The notes under the pieces were generated by a model. It was not told the origin of the DNA. It worked only from the letters and a program-made list of their open reading frames with translations, and ran no database searches. The position numbers and the translations under genes are program-made. From positions 1-35,375 of the forward strand of contig CACMNK010000006.1 of the NCBI GenBank assembly GCA_902615145.1: a DNA stretch of 35,375 nt. Direction: 5' to 3'. Positions 16,599-23,986 of this stretch are shown here, piece by piece. Each line of letters begins with the position of its first letter. Within the stretch, counting starts at the first letter, position 1. The DNA comes from an uncultured Pelagibacteraceae bacterium (lineage in GTDB: Bacteria; Pseudomonadota; Alphaproteobacteria; Pelagibacterales; Pelagibacteraceae).

Positions 16599-17644
16599 TT
16601 TATCAAAGTAGTGATGTGTCCCATCTTCCTTTTAGCTTTAATTTCTTTTTTTAAATAATCAAAAAAAAATTCGTTTTCACCTAAATTATTACTTTTTCTA
16701 TATTGCTCAATCTGACTTCCAATTAAATTAACCATCTTTGCATTAGATAGTTTTTTTAATGAGACTTTTTTTAGAGAACAAACTGCTCTTACATGATTTT
16801 CAAATTGGCTTACATTGTAAGCGTTGATAGTGAGATGACCAGAATTATGTACTCTAGGAGCAATTTCGTTAACAAACAAATTTTCATTTCTATCTATAAA
16901 AAATTCTACACAAAGAGTTCCTATAAACTTTAACTCTTCAGCAATATCCATAGCCCAATTTTTCGATTGTTTAAAAATATTTTCACTTATATCAGCAGGT
17001 ATACTGGAGTACTTAAGTATTTGATCTTCATGAATATTTTCTATGGGTTCATAAATTTCATATTCGTTATTTCCAAATCTTGTAATAATCACTGAAATTT
17101 CTTTTTTAAGTTTTACTAATTTTTCTAGTATGTAGCCTTTGGAAAAATCTATATTTAACGCATCCACTTCTTTAATTTCTTTAATAGGGTATTGGCCTTT
17201 ACCATCGTAACCCATAGTTGTTGTTTTTAAAATACCTGGAAGCAAATCGTTTAAAGAATCTAAGTCAGACTTTTTATCAACAGATGCATATTGTGTGGTT
17301 CTAATATTAAGTTTATTTACAAAATCTTTTTCAGCTAACCTGTGTTGTATCAGTCTATTGATAGATGGTTTTGGTAATACAGGCTTTGTCTTATTGATTT
17401 CATTGAGAGTTTCAAATGGAATATTTTCAAATTCATATGTAGCAATATCTATCTTTTCAATAAACTCATCAATTTTTTCTTTTTCATCATATTTACCAAT
17501 AATGAACTCATCACAAAAATTTTTTGCTGGTGCATCTACATCATCGCAATAGATAACTGTTTTTATATTTAATTTTTTTGCAGCATCTGAAAGCATACTT
17601 CCAAGCTGACCGCCACCGATAATACCTAATTTTATTTCTGACAT
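16595..17644 (-). CDS. purK: 5-(carboxyamino)imidazole ribonucleotide synthase
   Basis: This is a 349-residue ATP-grasp enzyme, normal for PurK. It begins I-K-L-G-I-I-G-G-G-Q-L-G-S-M-L, the PurK N-terminal signature, and contains Y-E-F-E-N-I-P near residue 70, G-Y-D-G-K-G-Q-Y near 144-151 and N-E-I-A-P-R-V-H-N-S-G-H (about 264-275), where the metal and phosphate ligands sit. It carboxylates AIR to N5-CAIR with ATP and bicarbonate in purine synthesis. It follows purE by five bases, the classic purEK order. Confidence 0.96.
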   Translation of the reverse strand: MSEIKLGIIGGGQLGSMLSDAAKKLNIKTVIYCDDVDAPAKNFCDEFIIGKYDEKEKIDEFIEKIDIATYEFENIPFETLNEINKTKPVLPKPSINRLIQHRLAEKDFVNKLNIRTTQYASVDKKSDLDSLNDLLPGILKTTTMGYDGKGQYPIKEIKEVDALNIDFSKGYILEKLVKLKKEISVIITRFGNNEYEIYEPIENIHEDQILKYSSIPADISENIFKQSKNWAMDIAEELKFIGTLCVEFFIDRNENLFVNEIAPRVHNSGHLTINAYNVSQFENHVRAVCSLKKVSLKKLSNAKMVNLIGSQIEQYRKSNNLGENEFFFDYLKKEIKAKRKMGHITTLIK

Positions 17645-17649
17645 TAATT

Positions 17650-18141
17650 TTACTTAGGTCTTTTTTTTACAGATTTTGTTTGTGATGTACGCCATTTTTC
17701 TAATTTCTTACTAACAATAGAATTATTATTTGCAATTATAGATGCAGCAAGTAATGCTGCGTTTATGGCTCCATCTTTTCCTATAGCCAATGCTCCAACT
17801 GGGATACCCTTAGGCATTTGAGCGATTGATAAAAGACTGTCTAAGCCTTTAAGTTTTTTACTCTCAATGGGAACACCCAAAACTGGAATTGAAGTTAAAG
17901 CTGCAATCATTCCAGGTAAATGAGCAGATCCTCCAGCGCCCGCAATTATAACAGCAAAATTATTTTGTTTTGCTTTACTTGAAAATTCATACATTCTTTT
18001 GGGTGTTCTATGAGCTGAAATTATTTTAGTTTCAAATTTAACTCCAAGAATTTTAAGCACTTTTGCAGCTAATTTCATTGTTTTGTAGTCCGATTGACTA
18101 CCCATTACTAATGCAACTTTTTGATTTTTATTTTTTTTCAT
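17650..18141 (-). CDS. purE: N5-carboxyaminoimidazole ribonucleotide mutase
   Basis: This is a 163-residue class I PurE. It has V-M-G-S-Q-S-D near the N-terminus, S-A-H-R-T-P with the catalytic His, I-A-G-A-G-G-S-A-H-L-P-G-M and G-V-P-I-E-S-K. It converts N5-CAIR to CAIR, the step after PurK. It has a somewhat long, basic C-terminal tail. It is the first gene of a purE-purK-GNAT run, so the promoter must lie in the 102-base gap before the small zinc-ribbon gene on the other strand. Confidence 0.97.
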   Translation of the reverse strand: MKKNKNQKVALVMGSQSDYKTMKLAAKVLKILGVKFETKIISAHRTPKRMYEFSSKAKQNNFAVIIAGAGGSAHLPGMIAALTSIPVLGVPIESKKLKGLDSLLSIAQMPKGIPVGALAIGKDGAINAALLAASIIANNNSIVSKKLEKWRTSQTKSVKKRPK

Positions 18142-18243
18142 TGAAAGTTTGAATACAACTTTATTTCAAAATTAAATAAAAATTTCAATATAATAAATAA
18201 AACTAAAAAAAAGTGTTAATATTGTTAACAATGTTTTTATAAA

Positions 18244-18399
18244 ATGAGCAAAGATAAAGATTTTGATAATTTAAAAGAATTAGACGATGTATGTGATGAG
18301 TGCAAAAAAAAAGATGAGAGTGTTACTCAAAATTTAATTTTAACAGGATTTAAAATTTGTAAATCGTGCAGAGTCTCAAAAACAATATTCCCAATTTAA
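18244..18399 (+). CDS. 51-residue zinc-ribbon-like protein
   Basis: This short ATG frame is on the plus strand between purE and the YIP1-like gene. The product is acidic and Lys-rich at its start and carries two CxxC knuckles, C-D-E-C (17-20) and C-K-S-C (39-42), spaced by 18 residues. That is the layout of a minimal four-Cys zinc ribbon or rubredoxin-like fold. The length is too short for an enzyme. The stop shares TTAA with the stop of the convergent membrane-protein gene, as at other gene ends here. I do not recognise a named family; RNA or protein binding is a reasonable guess. Confidence 0.7.
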   Translation: MSKDKDFDNLKELDDVCDECKKKDESVTQNLILTGFKICKSCRVSKTIFPI

Positions 18400-18938
18400 A
18401 TACTATTTATAGGTAAAGCATTCATTCTACTCATTACAAAAGAAATTGACATAAAAACTATAATTAAAAATGATAAGAAAACAATTCCAAAAGATTTTAA
18501 ATTAGATTTAAAATTTAAGATTTGTCTTATAGAAATAATTAATGCTGCAAAAATCCAAAATTGAGTTATAAAAATTATTGGTATCATTAACTCAGGTGTG
18601 ACTGCAAAGAACCTCAACAAACCTGGAGCATGAGCAAAACCAACAGCAGTTAAAACTTTTTTGAATGAAACCTTGGTTTGCTTATCAGGGAATATCTTTA
18701 CTCCTAAAACATAAATTAAAATTGCCCAAATAAACCAAGTTAAAATTGCCGTTAACCCTGACATTCCGATAGCTGTTTTGATGACTGTATTTGCAGCCAC
18801 AGCACCCGCTACTCCATCTAAGATCATTATCAATCCAGCAAAATAAATTGAGGCTTCGCCAAAATTTCTACTATCAGTGTAAAGAGACTTGTCTAGTTTA
18901 ATGGACTTAAAGATAATATTTAAAAACTCTCCAAACAT
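18396..18938 (-). CDS. YIP1-like integral membrane protein
   Basis: This is a 180-residue protein with four or five hydrophobic segments (about 28-50, 55-85, 104-125, 125-145 and 150-170) and a short soluble N-terminus. The G-L-L-R-F-F / A-P-G-L-L pattern between segments and the overall layout resemble the bacterial YIP1 family of membrane proteins of unknown function. No catalytic motif is visible. It begins directly after the stop of a 34-residue membrane peptide gene (TAA-ATG), so the two are probably translated together. Confidence 0.75.
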   Translation of the reverse strand: MFGEFLNIIFKSIKLDKSLYTDSRNFGEASIYFAGLIMILDGVAGAVAANTVIKTAIGMSGLTAILTWFIWAILIYVLGVKIFPDKQTKVSFKKVLTAVGFAHAPGLLRFFAVTPELMIPIIFITQFWIFAALIISIRQILNFKSNLKSFGIVFLSFLIIVFMSISFVMSRMNALPINSI

Positions 18939-19043
18939 TTAATTTTTTTTATTTTTTTGCTCTTTATATGAAACAATCAATGGAAAGATTATTAAAGCAA
19001 TAATAATGATAATGCAAATTGCAATTAAAAAAAATTTAGACAT
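18939..19043 (-). CDS. 34-residue single-pass membrane peptide
   Basis: An ATG frame of 34 codons lies exactly between the DmdA-like gene and the YIP1-like gene. The product has a Met-Ser-Lys start, one hydrophobic segment of about 20 residues (FFLIAICIIIIIALIIFPLI) and a hydrophilic Lys-rich tail. The stop codon is immediately followed by the ATG of the YIP1-like gene. Perfect abutment is typical of real small genes in compact operons. No family is recognised. It could be a small partner subunit for the next protein or a stand-alone stress peptide. Confidence 0.6.
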   Translation of the reverse strand: MSKFFLIAICIIIIIALIIFPLIVSYKEQKNKKN

Positions 19044-19080
19044 TTAATTTTAAAAGCAGAATATCTCTTTTAAGAAACTA

Positions 19081-20439
19081 TTAACCTGAAACGACCTCTC
19101 TAGTATTTGCATTAAAAGATTCTTTAAATGGTATATCAACTATCACAGCATCTACCGGTTTCCCTGGACTATTCGAATACTTTTCTGGTAAATGAACTTT
19201 ATATTTAGTTCCAACCTTTCCTTTAGGAAATCCATTAGCATTTAAAGTTCCATCAAAAGGAACATAACCCATTGCAATATTAGTCTTTTTTTCAGGATGC
19301 CACCAAGGAGAGGTAATAAATCCAATTGGTTCACCACCATTTGCATTTGAGATTAACCAAAAATCAGGTGCATAATCTTCTATTGGTTTTCCACCTAATT
19401 CTAAACCAACTAACTGCAGTTTGTAAGGTATCTTTCCTGCTTTTATTTCTGACTTCATTTTTTCTAAAACTTCTTTTCCAACATAGTCAGTTTTTTTATT
19501 CCATTCTCCTTTGCCAGACAAAGAAACCTGATAACCAAGGTTACATTGAAAAGGATTATGTTGTTGATCCATATCTTGTCCCCAAGAAAGTATGCCTGCT
19601 TGGATTCTTCTATGATGAGCTGGAGCAATAACCATCAAATTATGCTTCTCACCAGCTTTTAGAACAGCGTTCCACATATCATCAGCATACAATGTTGCAT
19701 TCCTTAGATAGATTTCATATCCAGCTTCACCCGAGAAACCAGATTGTGAAATTACACAACTTCTACCTCCAATTTTTGCTTCAGCTAATCCGTAAAATGG
19801 CATATTATCTAAATCAAATTGATCACCACAAAGATCTTTCATTAAAGCTTTAGATTTAGGACCTTGTATTTGAACTGGACAATGGTCAGTTTCTTCAATT
19901 TTACAATTAAATCTTCCATCAGCATTTACACCTTGTAAATACATTCCGATATCGGAGTCAGATAGAGAAAACCAAAACTCATCCTCTGAAATTCTTAAAA
20001 GAATTGGATCATTTAACACTCCACCATAGGCATTACATAAAATTACATATCTTGCTCTCATTGGAGAAATTTTTGTTGCGTCTCTAGTTATTACATAATC
20101 TACAAATTTTTCTGCATCTGGACCCTTTACTCTTATTTGTCTTTCGACAGCAACATTCCACATCGTTACATGGTTTACGATCGCATCGTATTCAACCATT
20201 GCACCACCATCCTCAGGTTTTACATATCCTCTTGGATGATAAATTCGATTGTATACTGTAGCCCTCCAACATCCTGCTTGCATAGATAAATGCCAATAAG
20301 GTGATTTTCTAACTCTTGTTGATATAAGCATTTCAACTTTAGTAGGTCCACTTTGTCTTAAATTATAAGGAACCTGTCGATCAGACTGATCTACTGATGT
20401 TGCATGTTTTAATTTTGTATAATCAAATTCTTTAGACAT
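19081..20439 (-). CDS. DmdA-like GcvT-family tetrahydrofolate-dependent methyl/aminomethyl transferase
   Basis: This is a 452-residue member of the GcvT (T-protein) superfamily. Several blocks resemble Pelagibacter DMSP demethylase DmdA: S-T-R-V-R-K-S-P near the start, W-N-V-A-V-E-R-Q-I, G-G-V-L-N-D-P-I-L-L-R, F-S-L-S-D-S-D-I and S-W-G-Q-D-M-D-Q-Q-H-N-P-F. DmdA is about 370 residues and moves a methyl group from DMSP to THF. This protein is some 80 residues longer, with extra sequence towards the C-terminus, in the length range of the O-demethylases LigM/DesA. It is preceded by AAGGAG and overlaps the MetF-like stop by eight bases. I infer methyl transfer from an unknown methylated substrate to THF. 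True DmdA activity is less likely because of the length and divergence. Confidence 0.82.
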   Translation of the reverse strand: MSKEFDYTKLKHATSVDQSDRQVPYNLRQSGPTKVEMLISTRVRKSPYWHLSMQAGCWRATVYNRIYHPRGYVKPEDGGAMVEYDAIVNHVTMWNVAVERQIRVKGPDAEKFVDYVITRDATKISPMRARYVILCNAYGGVLNDPILLRISEDEFWFSLSDSDIGMYLQGVNADGRFNCKIEETDHCPVQIQGPKSKALMKDLCGDQFDLDNMPFYGLAEAKIGGRSCVISQSGFSGEAGYEIYLRNATLYADDMWNAVLKAGEKHNLMVIAPAHHRRIQAGILSWGQDMDQQHNPFQCNLGYQVSLSGKGEWNKKTDYVGKEVLEKMKSEIKAGKIPYKLQLVGLELGGKPIEDYAPDFWLISNANGGEPIGFITSPWWHPEKKTNIAMGYVPFDGTLNANGFPKGKVGTKYKVHLPEKYSNSPGKPVDAVIVDIPFKESFNANTREVVSG

Positions 20440-21160
20440 ATTTGTTCTCCTTCAACCACTTGTTAGTTTCCGTCAAGCCGCCGAATGTATAAATGTGGAA
20501 AAAATTAGTATGAGATTTAATTTTCCCAATTAAATCATTTGGGTCTTTAGGTTTTAATAAATCTAATGCCTTACTGAAATTAGATTTAAGAAAATTTAAG
20601 GAATTTTTTGCTCCAACGATATTTGCAAATTTTATTAGGCTTGATATCTTTAGAGGCCCAGTAATTCCCACATGAACTGGTACACTTTGTTTTGAAATAA
20701 AATCTATAATAGGCTGAGGATCTAGCAACCATTGTGTTACTATATAATCAGCATAAGGTTTTTTATCTATCATAGCTTTTTTTAAATCTGAGTCGGATAT
20801 ATCAGGACTCCCCTCCGGGTGTCCAGCAATTCCTATTGTCATCTTCTCAAAATAACCAGTCTCCAAAAGTTGGAAGGAGCTATCGAATTTTCCCATCGGC
20901 TCTCTACCACCTCCGATTACTAGCACTTGTTTAACCCCCCCATCTTTACATCTTGAAACATAATCTTTTAGCTGTTTTTCATCTTGCATTGATCGAGCAG
21001 GGAAATGAGGAACTGGGTTAAAGCCTTTTTTAACCAAATCAACTGCTTGTTGTGCTGTTTCTTTGTAATCACCACCAGGCAACATTGTGACATAAACATC
21101 ACTAACTTTTGGAACTGTATTCAGGTCAGTTTTCGGACTTATTTCAAGAGAAAATTTCAT
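20432..21160 (-). CDS. Short MetF-like methylenetetrahydrofolate reductase family protein
   Basis: This is a 242-residue TIM-barrel protein. I chose the ATG at 21160 (M-K-F-S-L-E-I-S-P-K-T) because it aligns with the start of the MetF barrel; in-frame codons further upstream lie in the divergent gene's promoter. E6 matches the catalytic Glu of MetF (FSFEFFPP in E. coli), A-G-H-P-E-G-S-P matches A-G-Y-P-E-G-H-P, and T-Q-W-L-L-D matches T-Q-F-F-F-D. It is about 50 residues shorter than MetF. The nearby GcvT-like gene suggests it oxidises 5-methyl-THF to methylene-THF, the reverse of the biosynthetic direction. The redox cofactor partner is not encoded nearby, so that part is inference. Confidence 0.82.
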   Translation of the reverse strand: MKFSLEISPKTDLNTVPKVSDVYVTMLPGGDYKETAQQAVDLVKKGFNPVPHFPARSMQDEKQLKDYVSRCKDGGVKQVLVIGGGREPMGKFDSSFQLLETGYFEKMTIGIAGHPEGSPDISDSDLKKAMIDKKPYADYIVTQWLLDPQPIIDFISKQSVPVHVGITGPLKISSLIKFANIVGAKNSLNFLKSNFSKALDLLKPKDPNDLIGKIKSHTNFFHIYTFGGLTETNKWLKENKYV

Positions 21161-21224
21161 TTTTAGATAATTATATCTTTTGAAAATACTGTCAAAGAAA
21201 TTCATCCTATAATATAATCGTCTT
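21161..21224. promoter_or_regulatory. Divergent promoter region of the MetF-like and methyltransferase genes
   Basis: This 64-base gap must serve both directions. On the plus strand two overlapping TATAAT hexamers (21208-21213 and 21213-21218) lie just before the methyltransferase ATG, leaving a very short leader. On the minus strand TTGACA (21195-21190) is followed by TATAAT (21175-21170), but at a 14-base spacing, shorter than ideal. There is no room for a riboswitch upstream of either gene. Confidence 0.4.
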
Positions 21225-21851
21225 ATGGCACAAAAAGACGTAGGAAACAAAGTACCAATTTATAAATTGAAAACCACAAAAGAGGTAATGGATTACTACA
21301 ATGAGTGGGGTGAAAATGACAAATATAATAAAGATATGGTTGATTGGAATTATACAGGACCAAAAGAAACCGTTAATATTTTCTTAAAATATGAGAAAAA
21401 TAAAGATGCTTTGATCTTTGACGCTGGCTGCGGAACTGGTTTAGTTGGCTTAGAATTAAAAAAATACGGTTTCAAAAACTTTCATGGTGCAGATCTATCA
21501 CAAAAATTATTGAGCACCATCCCGTCAAATTTGTATAAAAAACTTCTCAAGTCAGATTTAAATGAGCCAATTAATTTAAAAGATGACACTTACGATGCAA
21601 TTTTTTGTGTTGGCACATTTACTTTTGGCCACGTAAAGCCAAATGCTTTGGATGAATTTATAAGAATAACTAAAAAAGGTGGTTTAATTTGTTTCACAAT
21701 TAATGAGGGTATATACAAAGATTATGGATTTGATAAAAAAATACATGAATTAAATAAATCTAATTTTTGGAGTGAAATAGAGTTTTTTAAATCTGATTAC
21801 ATCGCTAGCAAAGATGTCAATGCATGGTTGGGTTTGTATAAAGTAAAATAA
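21225..21851 (+). CDS. Class I SAM-dependent methyltransferase (METTL27-like)
   Basis: This is a 208-residue class I methyltransferase. Motif I is D-A-G-C-G-T-G (66-72), with the acidic residue of motif II in H-G-A-D-L-S near 90-95 and the motif IV-like Y-D-A-I-F-C-V-G-T. The N-terminal Y-Y-N-E-W-G-E-N-D-K-Y-N segment resembles the METTL27/WBSCR27 group, whose substrate is not known. The ATG is close to the divergent promoter region. It starts the long plus-strand run that ends with ETF-QO, with a 36-base gap to the next gene, so it may or may not be co-transcribed. Confidence 0.85.
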   Translation: MAQKDVGNKVPIYKLKTTKEVMDYYNEWGENDKYNKDMVDWNYTGPKETVNIFLKYEKNKDALIFDAGCGTGLVGLELKKYGFKNFHGADLSQKLLSTIPSNLYKKLLKSDLNEPINLKDDTYDAIFCVGTFTFGHVKPNALDEFIRITKKGGLICFTINEGIYKDYGFDKKIHELNKSNFWSEIEFFKSDYIASKDVNAWLGLYKVK

Positions 21852-21887
21852 TGAAAATTATATTAAAATATTTGAAAAGTTAAAATA

Positions 21888-22262
21888 ATGTCTTATCAAT
21901 GGGATAATAAAAAACCAACTGCACAAATGTTAGGAAGATGGCAACCATTTCATGATGGGCACTATAGTTTATTTAAGGAAATAATAAAAAAAACTGGTCA
22001 AGTTTGTATTCAAATAAGAGATGTTCAAGGAGTGGATGATAACCCCTTTGATTTTGAGACAGTCAAAAAAAGTATTGAGGATAGACTTAATCCAGAATTT
22101 GAGGGACGTTTCAAGGTTATGCTAGTTCCAAATATAACTAATATTTGTTACGGAAGAGGCGTAGGTTATAAAATTGAAGAAATTGAATTATCAAAAGAAA
22201 TTCAGGAAATCTCTGCAACAAAAATTCGAGCTCAAATGAGAAAAGAAGGTAAACTTAAATAA
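21888..22262 (+). CDS. Small nucleotidyltransferase (HxGH superfamily)
   Basis: This is a 124-residue protein with the two signatures of the NMN adenylyltransferase / cytidylyltransferase superfamily: G-R-W-Q-P-F-H-D-G-H (16-25, HxGH as HDGH) and I-S-A-T-K-I-R (108-114). It is very short, close to a minimal Rossmann catalytic core, so the acceptor cannot be told from length. It could adenylylate or cytidylylate a small phosphate compound. It sits six bases before the crotonase-family gene, suggesting co-transcription. Confidence 0.8.
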   Translation: MSYQWDNKKPTAQMLGRWQPFHDGHYSLFKEIIKKTGQVCIQIRDVQGVDDNPFDFETVKKSIEDRLNPEFEGRFKVMLVPNITNICYGRGVGYKIEEIELSKEIQEISATKIRAQMRKEGKLK

Positions 22263-22268
22263 AATCAT

Positions 22269-23039
22269 ATGGGCATTAAGATTATTAACCAAAAAGATAT
22301 TTCAAGAATAATAATGGATGAGCCTAAAACTTATAATTCACTGTCATTCAAAAATTTAACAGATTTAATTAAAGTAATAAAAAAGTTAGATAAGGATAAT
22401 AATACTAAAGTGATAATAATTGAGGGAGCAGGTAAAGGTTTTAGTGCAGGACATAATTTAAAAGAGGTAAAAAGTTTAAAAAAAAAAAAGAATTATCAAA
22501 AGCTATTCAATTTATGCTCAAAACTTATGTTACTTATTGTGGAGGGTAGAAAGCCTGTTATCGCTAAAGTTCATGGAGCCGCATATGCTGCTGGATGTCA
22601 GTTAGTTGCAAGTTGTGATTTAGCTTTTAGTTCTAAAGATGCATTGTTCTCAACACCAGGGGTAAACATTGGTTTGTTTTGTAGTACTCCAATGGTTGCA
22701 GTAAGCAGAAAAATAAAAAGAAAATCAATGATGAAAATGTTATTAACTGGCGAACCGATTTCGGCAAAATATGCAAAGGAAATTGGATTAATTAATGACT
22801 TTTATACAAAATCAAAACTTGATAATGAAGTTTTAAAGATTGCAAAAAAAATTGCATCAAAATCAAATCTAACAATTAAAATAGGTAAACAAACATTTTA
22901 CAAGCAATTAGAAATGCCATTAAGAAAAGCTTACGCATATACTAGTAGAATGATGACACAAAACATGATGGCGATGGACGCCAAAGAGGGGATTGCAGCA
23001 TTTCTTGAAAAAAGAAAACCTGTTTGGAAAAATAAATAA
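22269..23039 (+). CDS. Crotonase-family protein, ECHDC3-like
   Basis: This is a 256-residue enoyl-CoA hydratase/isomerase-fold protein. G-K-G-F-S-A-G-H-N-L (oxyanion-hole loop) and A-A-G-C-Q-L-V-A-S-C-D are followed by F-S-T-P-G-V-N-I-G-L-F-C-S-T-P, close to the mitochondrial ECHDC3 group, as is the C-terminus F-L-E-K-R-K-P-V-W. The two Glu residues that hydrate enoyl-CoA in classical crotonases are replaced by Q111 and G131. So it should not be assumed to be an enoyl-CoA hydratase; the family function is unclear. It follows the nucleotidyltransferase gene by six bases and precedes the CoA-binding gene by one. Confidence 0.88.
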   Translation: MGIKIINQKDISRIIMDEPKTYNSLSFKNLTDLIKVIKKLDKDNNTKVIIIEGAGKGFSAGHNLKEVKSLKKKKNYQKLFNLCSKLMLLIVEGRKPVIAKVHGAAYAAGCQLVASCDLAFSSKDALFSTPGVNIGLFCSTPMVAVSRKIKRKSMMKMLLTGEPISAKYAKEIGLINDFYTKSKLDNEVLKIAKKIASKSNLTIKIGKQTFYKQLEMPLRKAYAYTSRMMTQNMMAMDAKEGIAAFLEKRKPVWKNK

Positions 23040-23040
23040 T

Positions 23041-23442
23041 ATGATCAATATCAAAGATATTCTCTCAAATTATAAAAATATTGCTTTAGTTGGAGCTAGT
23101 AAAGATTTGAATAAGACTTCAACAATAGTAATGAAACACCTGCAAAATTATGGATATAAAGTTTATCCTGTTAATCCAACTATTACAGGTCAGGTAATAT
23201 TAGGTGAGAGAGTATATGGAAAAGTTTCAGAAATTGATGGGCCTGTGGATATAGTTGATGTCTTTAGACCATCAGATGAGGCAATTGAAATTGTTAATGA
23301 TGCCATAAAGATCAATGCAAAAGTTTTATGGCTTCAATTAAATATAAAGAATTCTGAAGCCAAGAAAATTGCTGAGGCAAATAACATAATTTATATTGAA
23401 AATAAATGTACTAAGCTTGAAATAGAAAAATACCTGAATTAA
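23041..23442 (+). CDS. CoA-binding domain protein (YccU-like)
   Basis: This is a 133-residue single CoA_binding_2 domain. I chose the ATG at 23041, one base after the previous stop. The N-terminal Rossmann segment I-A-L-V-G-A-S-K (about 13-20), G-Y-K-V-Y-P-V-N-P, and V-D-I-V-D-V-F-R-P mark the domain. It binds CoA or a nucleotide derivative and has no catalytic motif. Together with the crotonase-like gene it suggests some acyl-CoA related job, but the substrate is unknown. Confidence 0.9.
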   Translation: MINIKDILSNYKNIALVGASKDLNKTSTIVMKHLQNYGYKVYPVNPTITGQVILGERVYGKVSEIDGPVDIVDVFRPSDEAIEIVNDAIKINAKVLWLQLNIKNSEAKKIAEANNIIYIENKCTKLEIEKYLN

Positions 23443-23457
23443 TTAAAATTATAAATT

Positions 23458-23931
23458 ATGTTAAGAAAAAAATTTTTATTATTAAAATTTATAACAATTT
23501 TTTTTATCTCTATTTCTGTTTCTAACGCAGAATTAATAAAACCAAATAGTAAAATTAGTCCCTCAGAAGTTGTGAAAATACAATTACTTGGTTTACAAAA
23601 AAATAATGACGGATTTAAGGATAGCGGGATAGAACAGACCTGGAATTTTGCTCATCCTAATAACAAAGAGGTCACCGGTCCTCTAGATCGATTTAAAAGA
23701 ATGATAAAAAGTGATAATTATCAAATGATGATTGATCACTTAAGCCATACAATTACTCAGGTAAGAAGTGGGGCTAGCTGGGCTCAATTTGAGGTCATAA
23801 TATTGGATAAAAAAAAAATTTATCATAAATTTAATTGGCAAGTAGAAAAATATACTGAAGATGGACCTTTAAAAAACTGCTGGTTGACAACCATGGTTTC
23901 AAGCCCTGTGTCATTGGGTAGCTCAATATAA
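23458..23931 (+). CDS. Exported DUF4864-like protein
   Basis: This is a 157-residue protein with a clear signal peptide: a Lys/Arg start, a hydrophobic core and likely cleavage after V-S-N-A, before E-L-I-K-P. The mature part has V-V-K-I-Q-L-L-G-L-Q-K-N-N and F-A-H-P-N-N, then F-K-R-M-I-K-S-D-N-Y, which match the layout of the DUF4864 group of small periplasmic proteins in alphaproteobacteria. Function is unknown. The 15-base gap to the CoA-binding gene allows co-transcription. The 55-base gap to dimethylglycine dehydrogenase probably holds a separate promoter. Confidence 0.75.
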   Translation: MLRKKFLLLKFITIFFISISVSNAELIKPNSKISPSEVVKIQLLGLQKNNDGFKDSGIEQTWNFAHPNNKEVTGPLDRFKRMIKSDNYQMMIDHLSHTITQVRSGASWAQFEVIILDKKKIYHKFNWQVEKYTEDGPLKNCWLTTMVSSPVSLGSSI

Positions 23932-23986
23932 AGCTCTTGATACAATTTTGTTTCGGAATGAATGAAAATTTAGTAGGAATCAGATT

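Noticed and set aside
19081..20439. Calling the GcvT-like gene dmdA
   Set aside because: Several blocks match DmdA, but the protein is about 80 residues longer and is paired with a MetF-like gene. Known DmdA is near 370 residues. Function as DMSP demethylase is not supported.
21161..21250. N-terminal extension of the MetF-like protein by 30 residues
   Set aside because: The extra residues lie in the divergent promoter region and overlap the start of the methyltransferase gene. The shorter start matches the MetF barrel.
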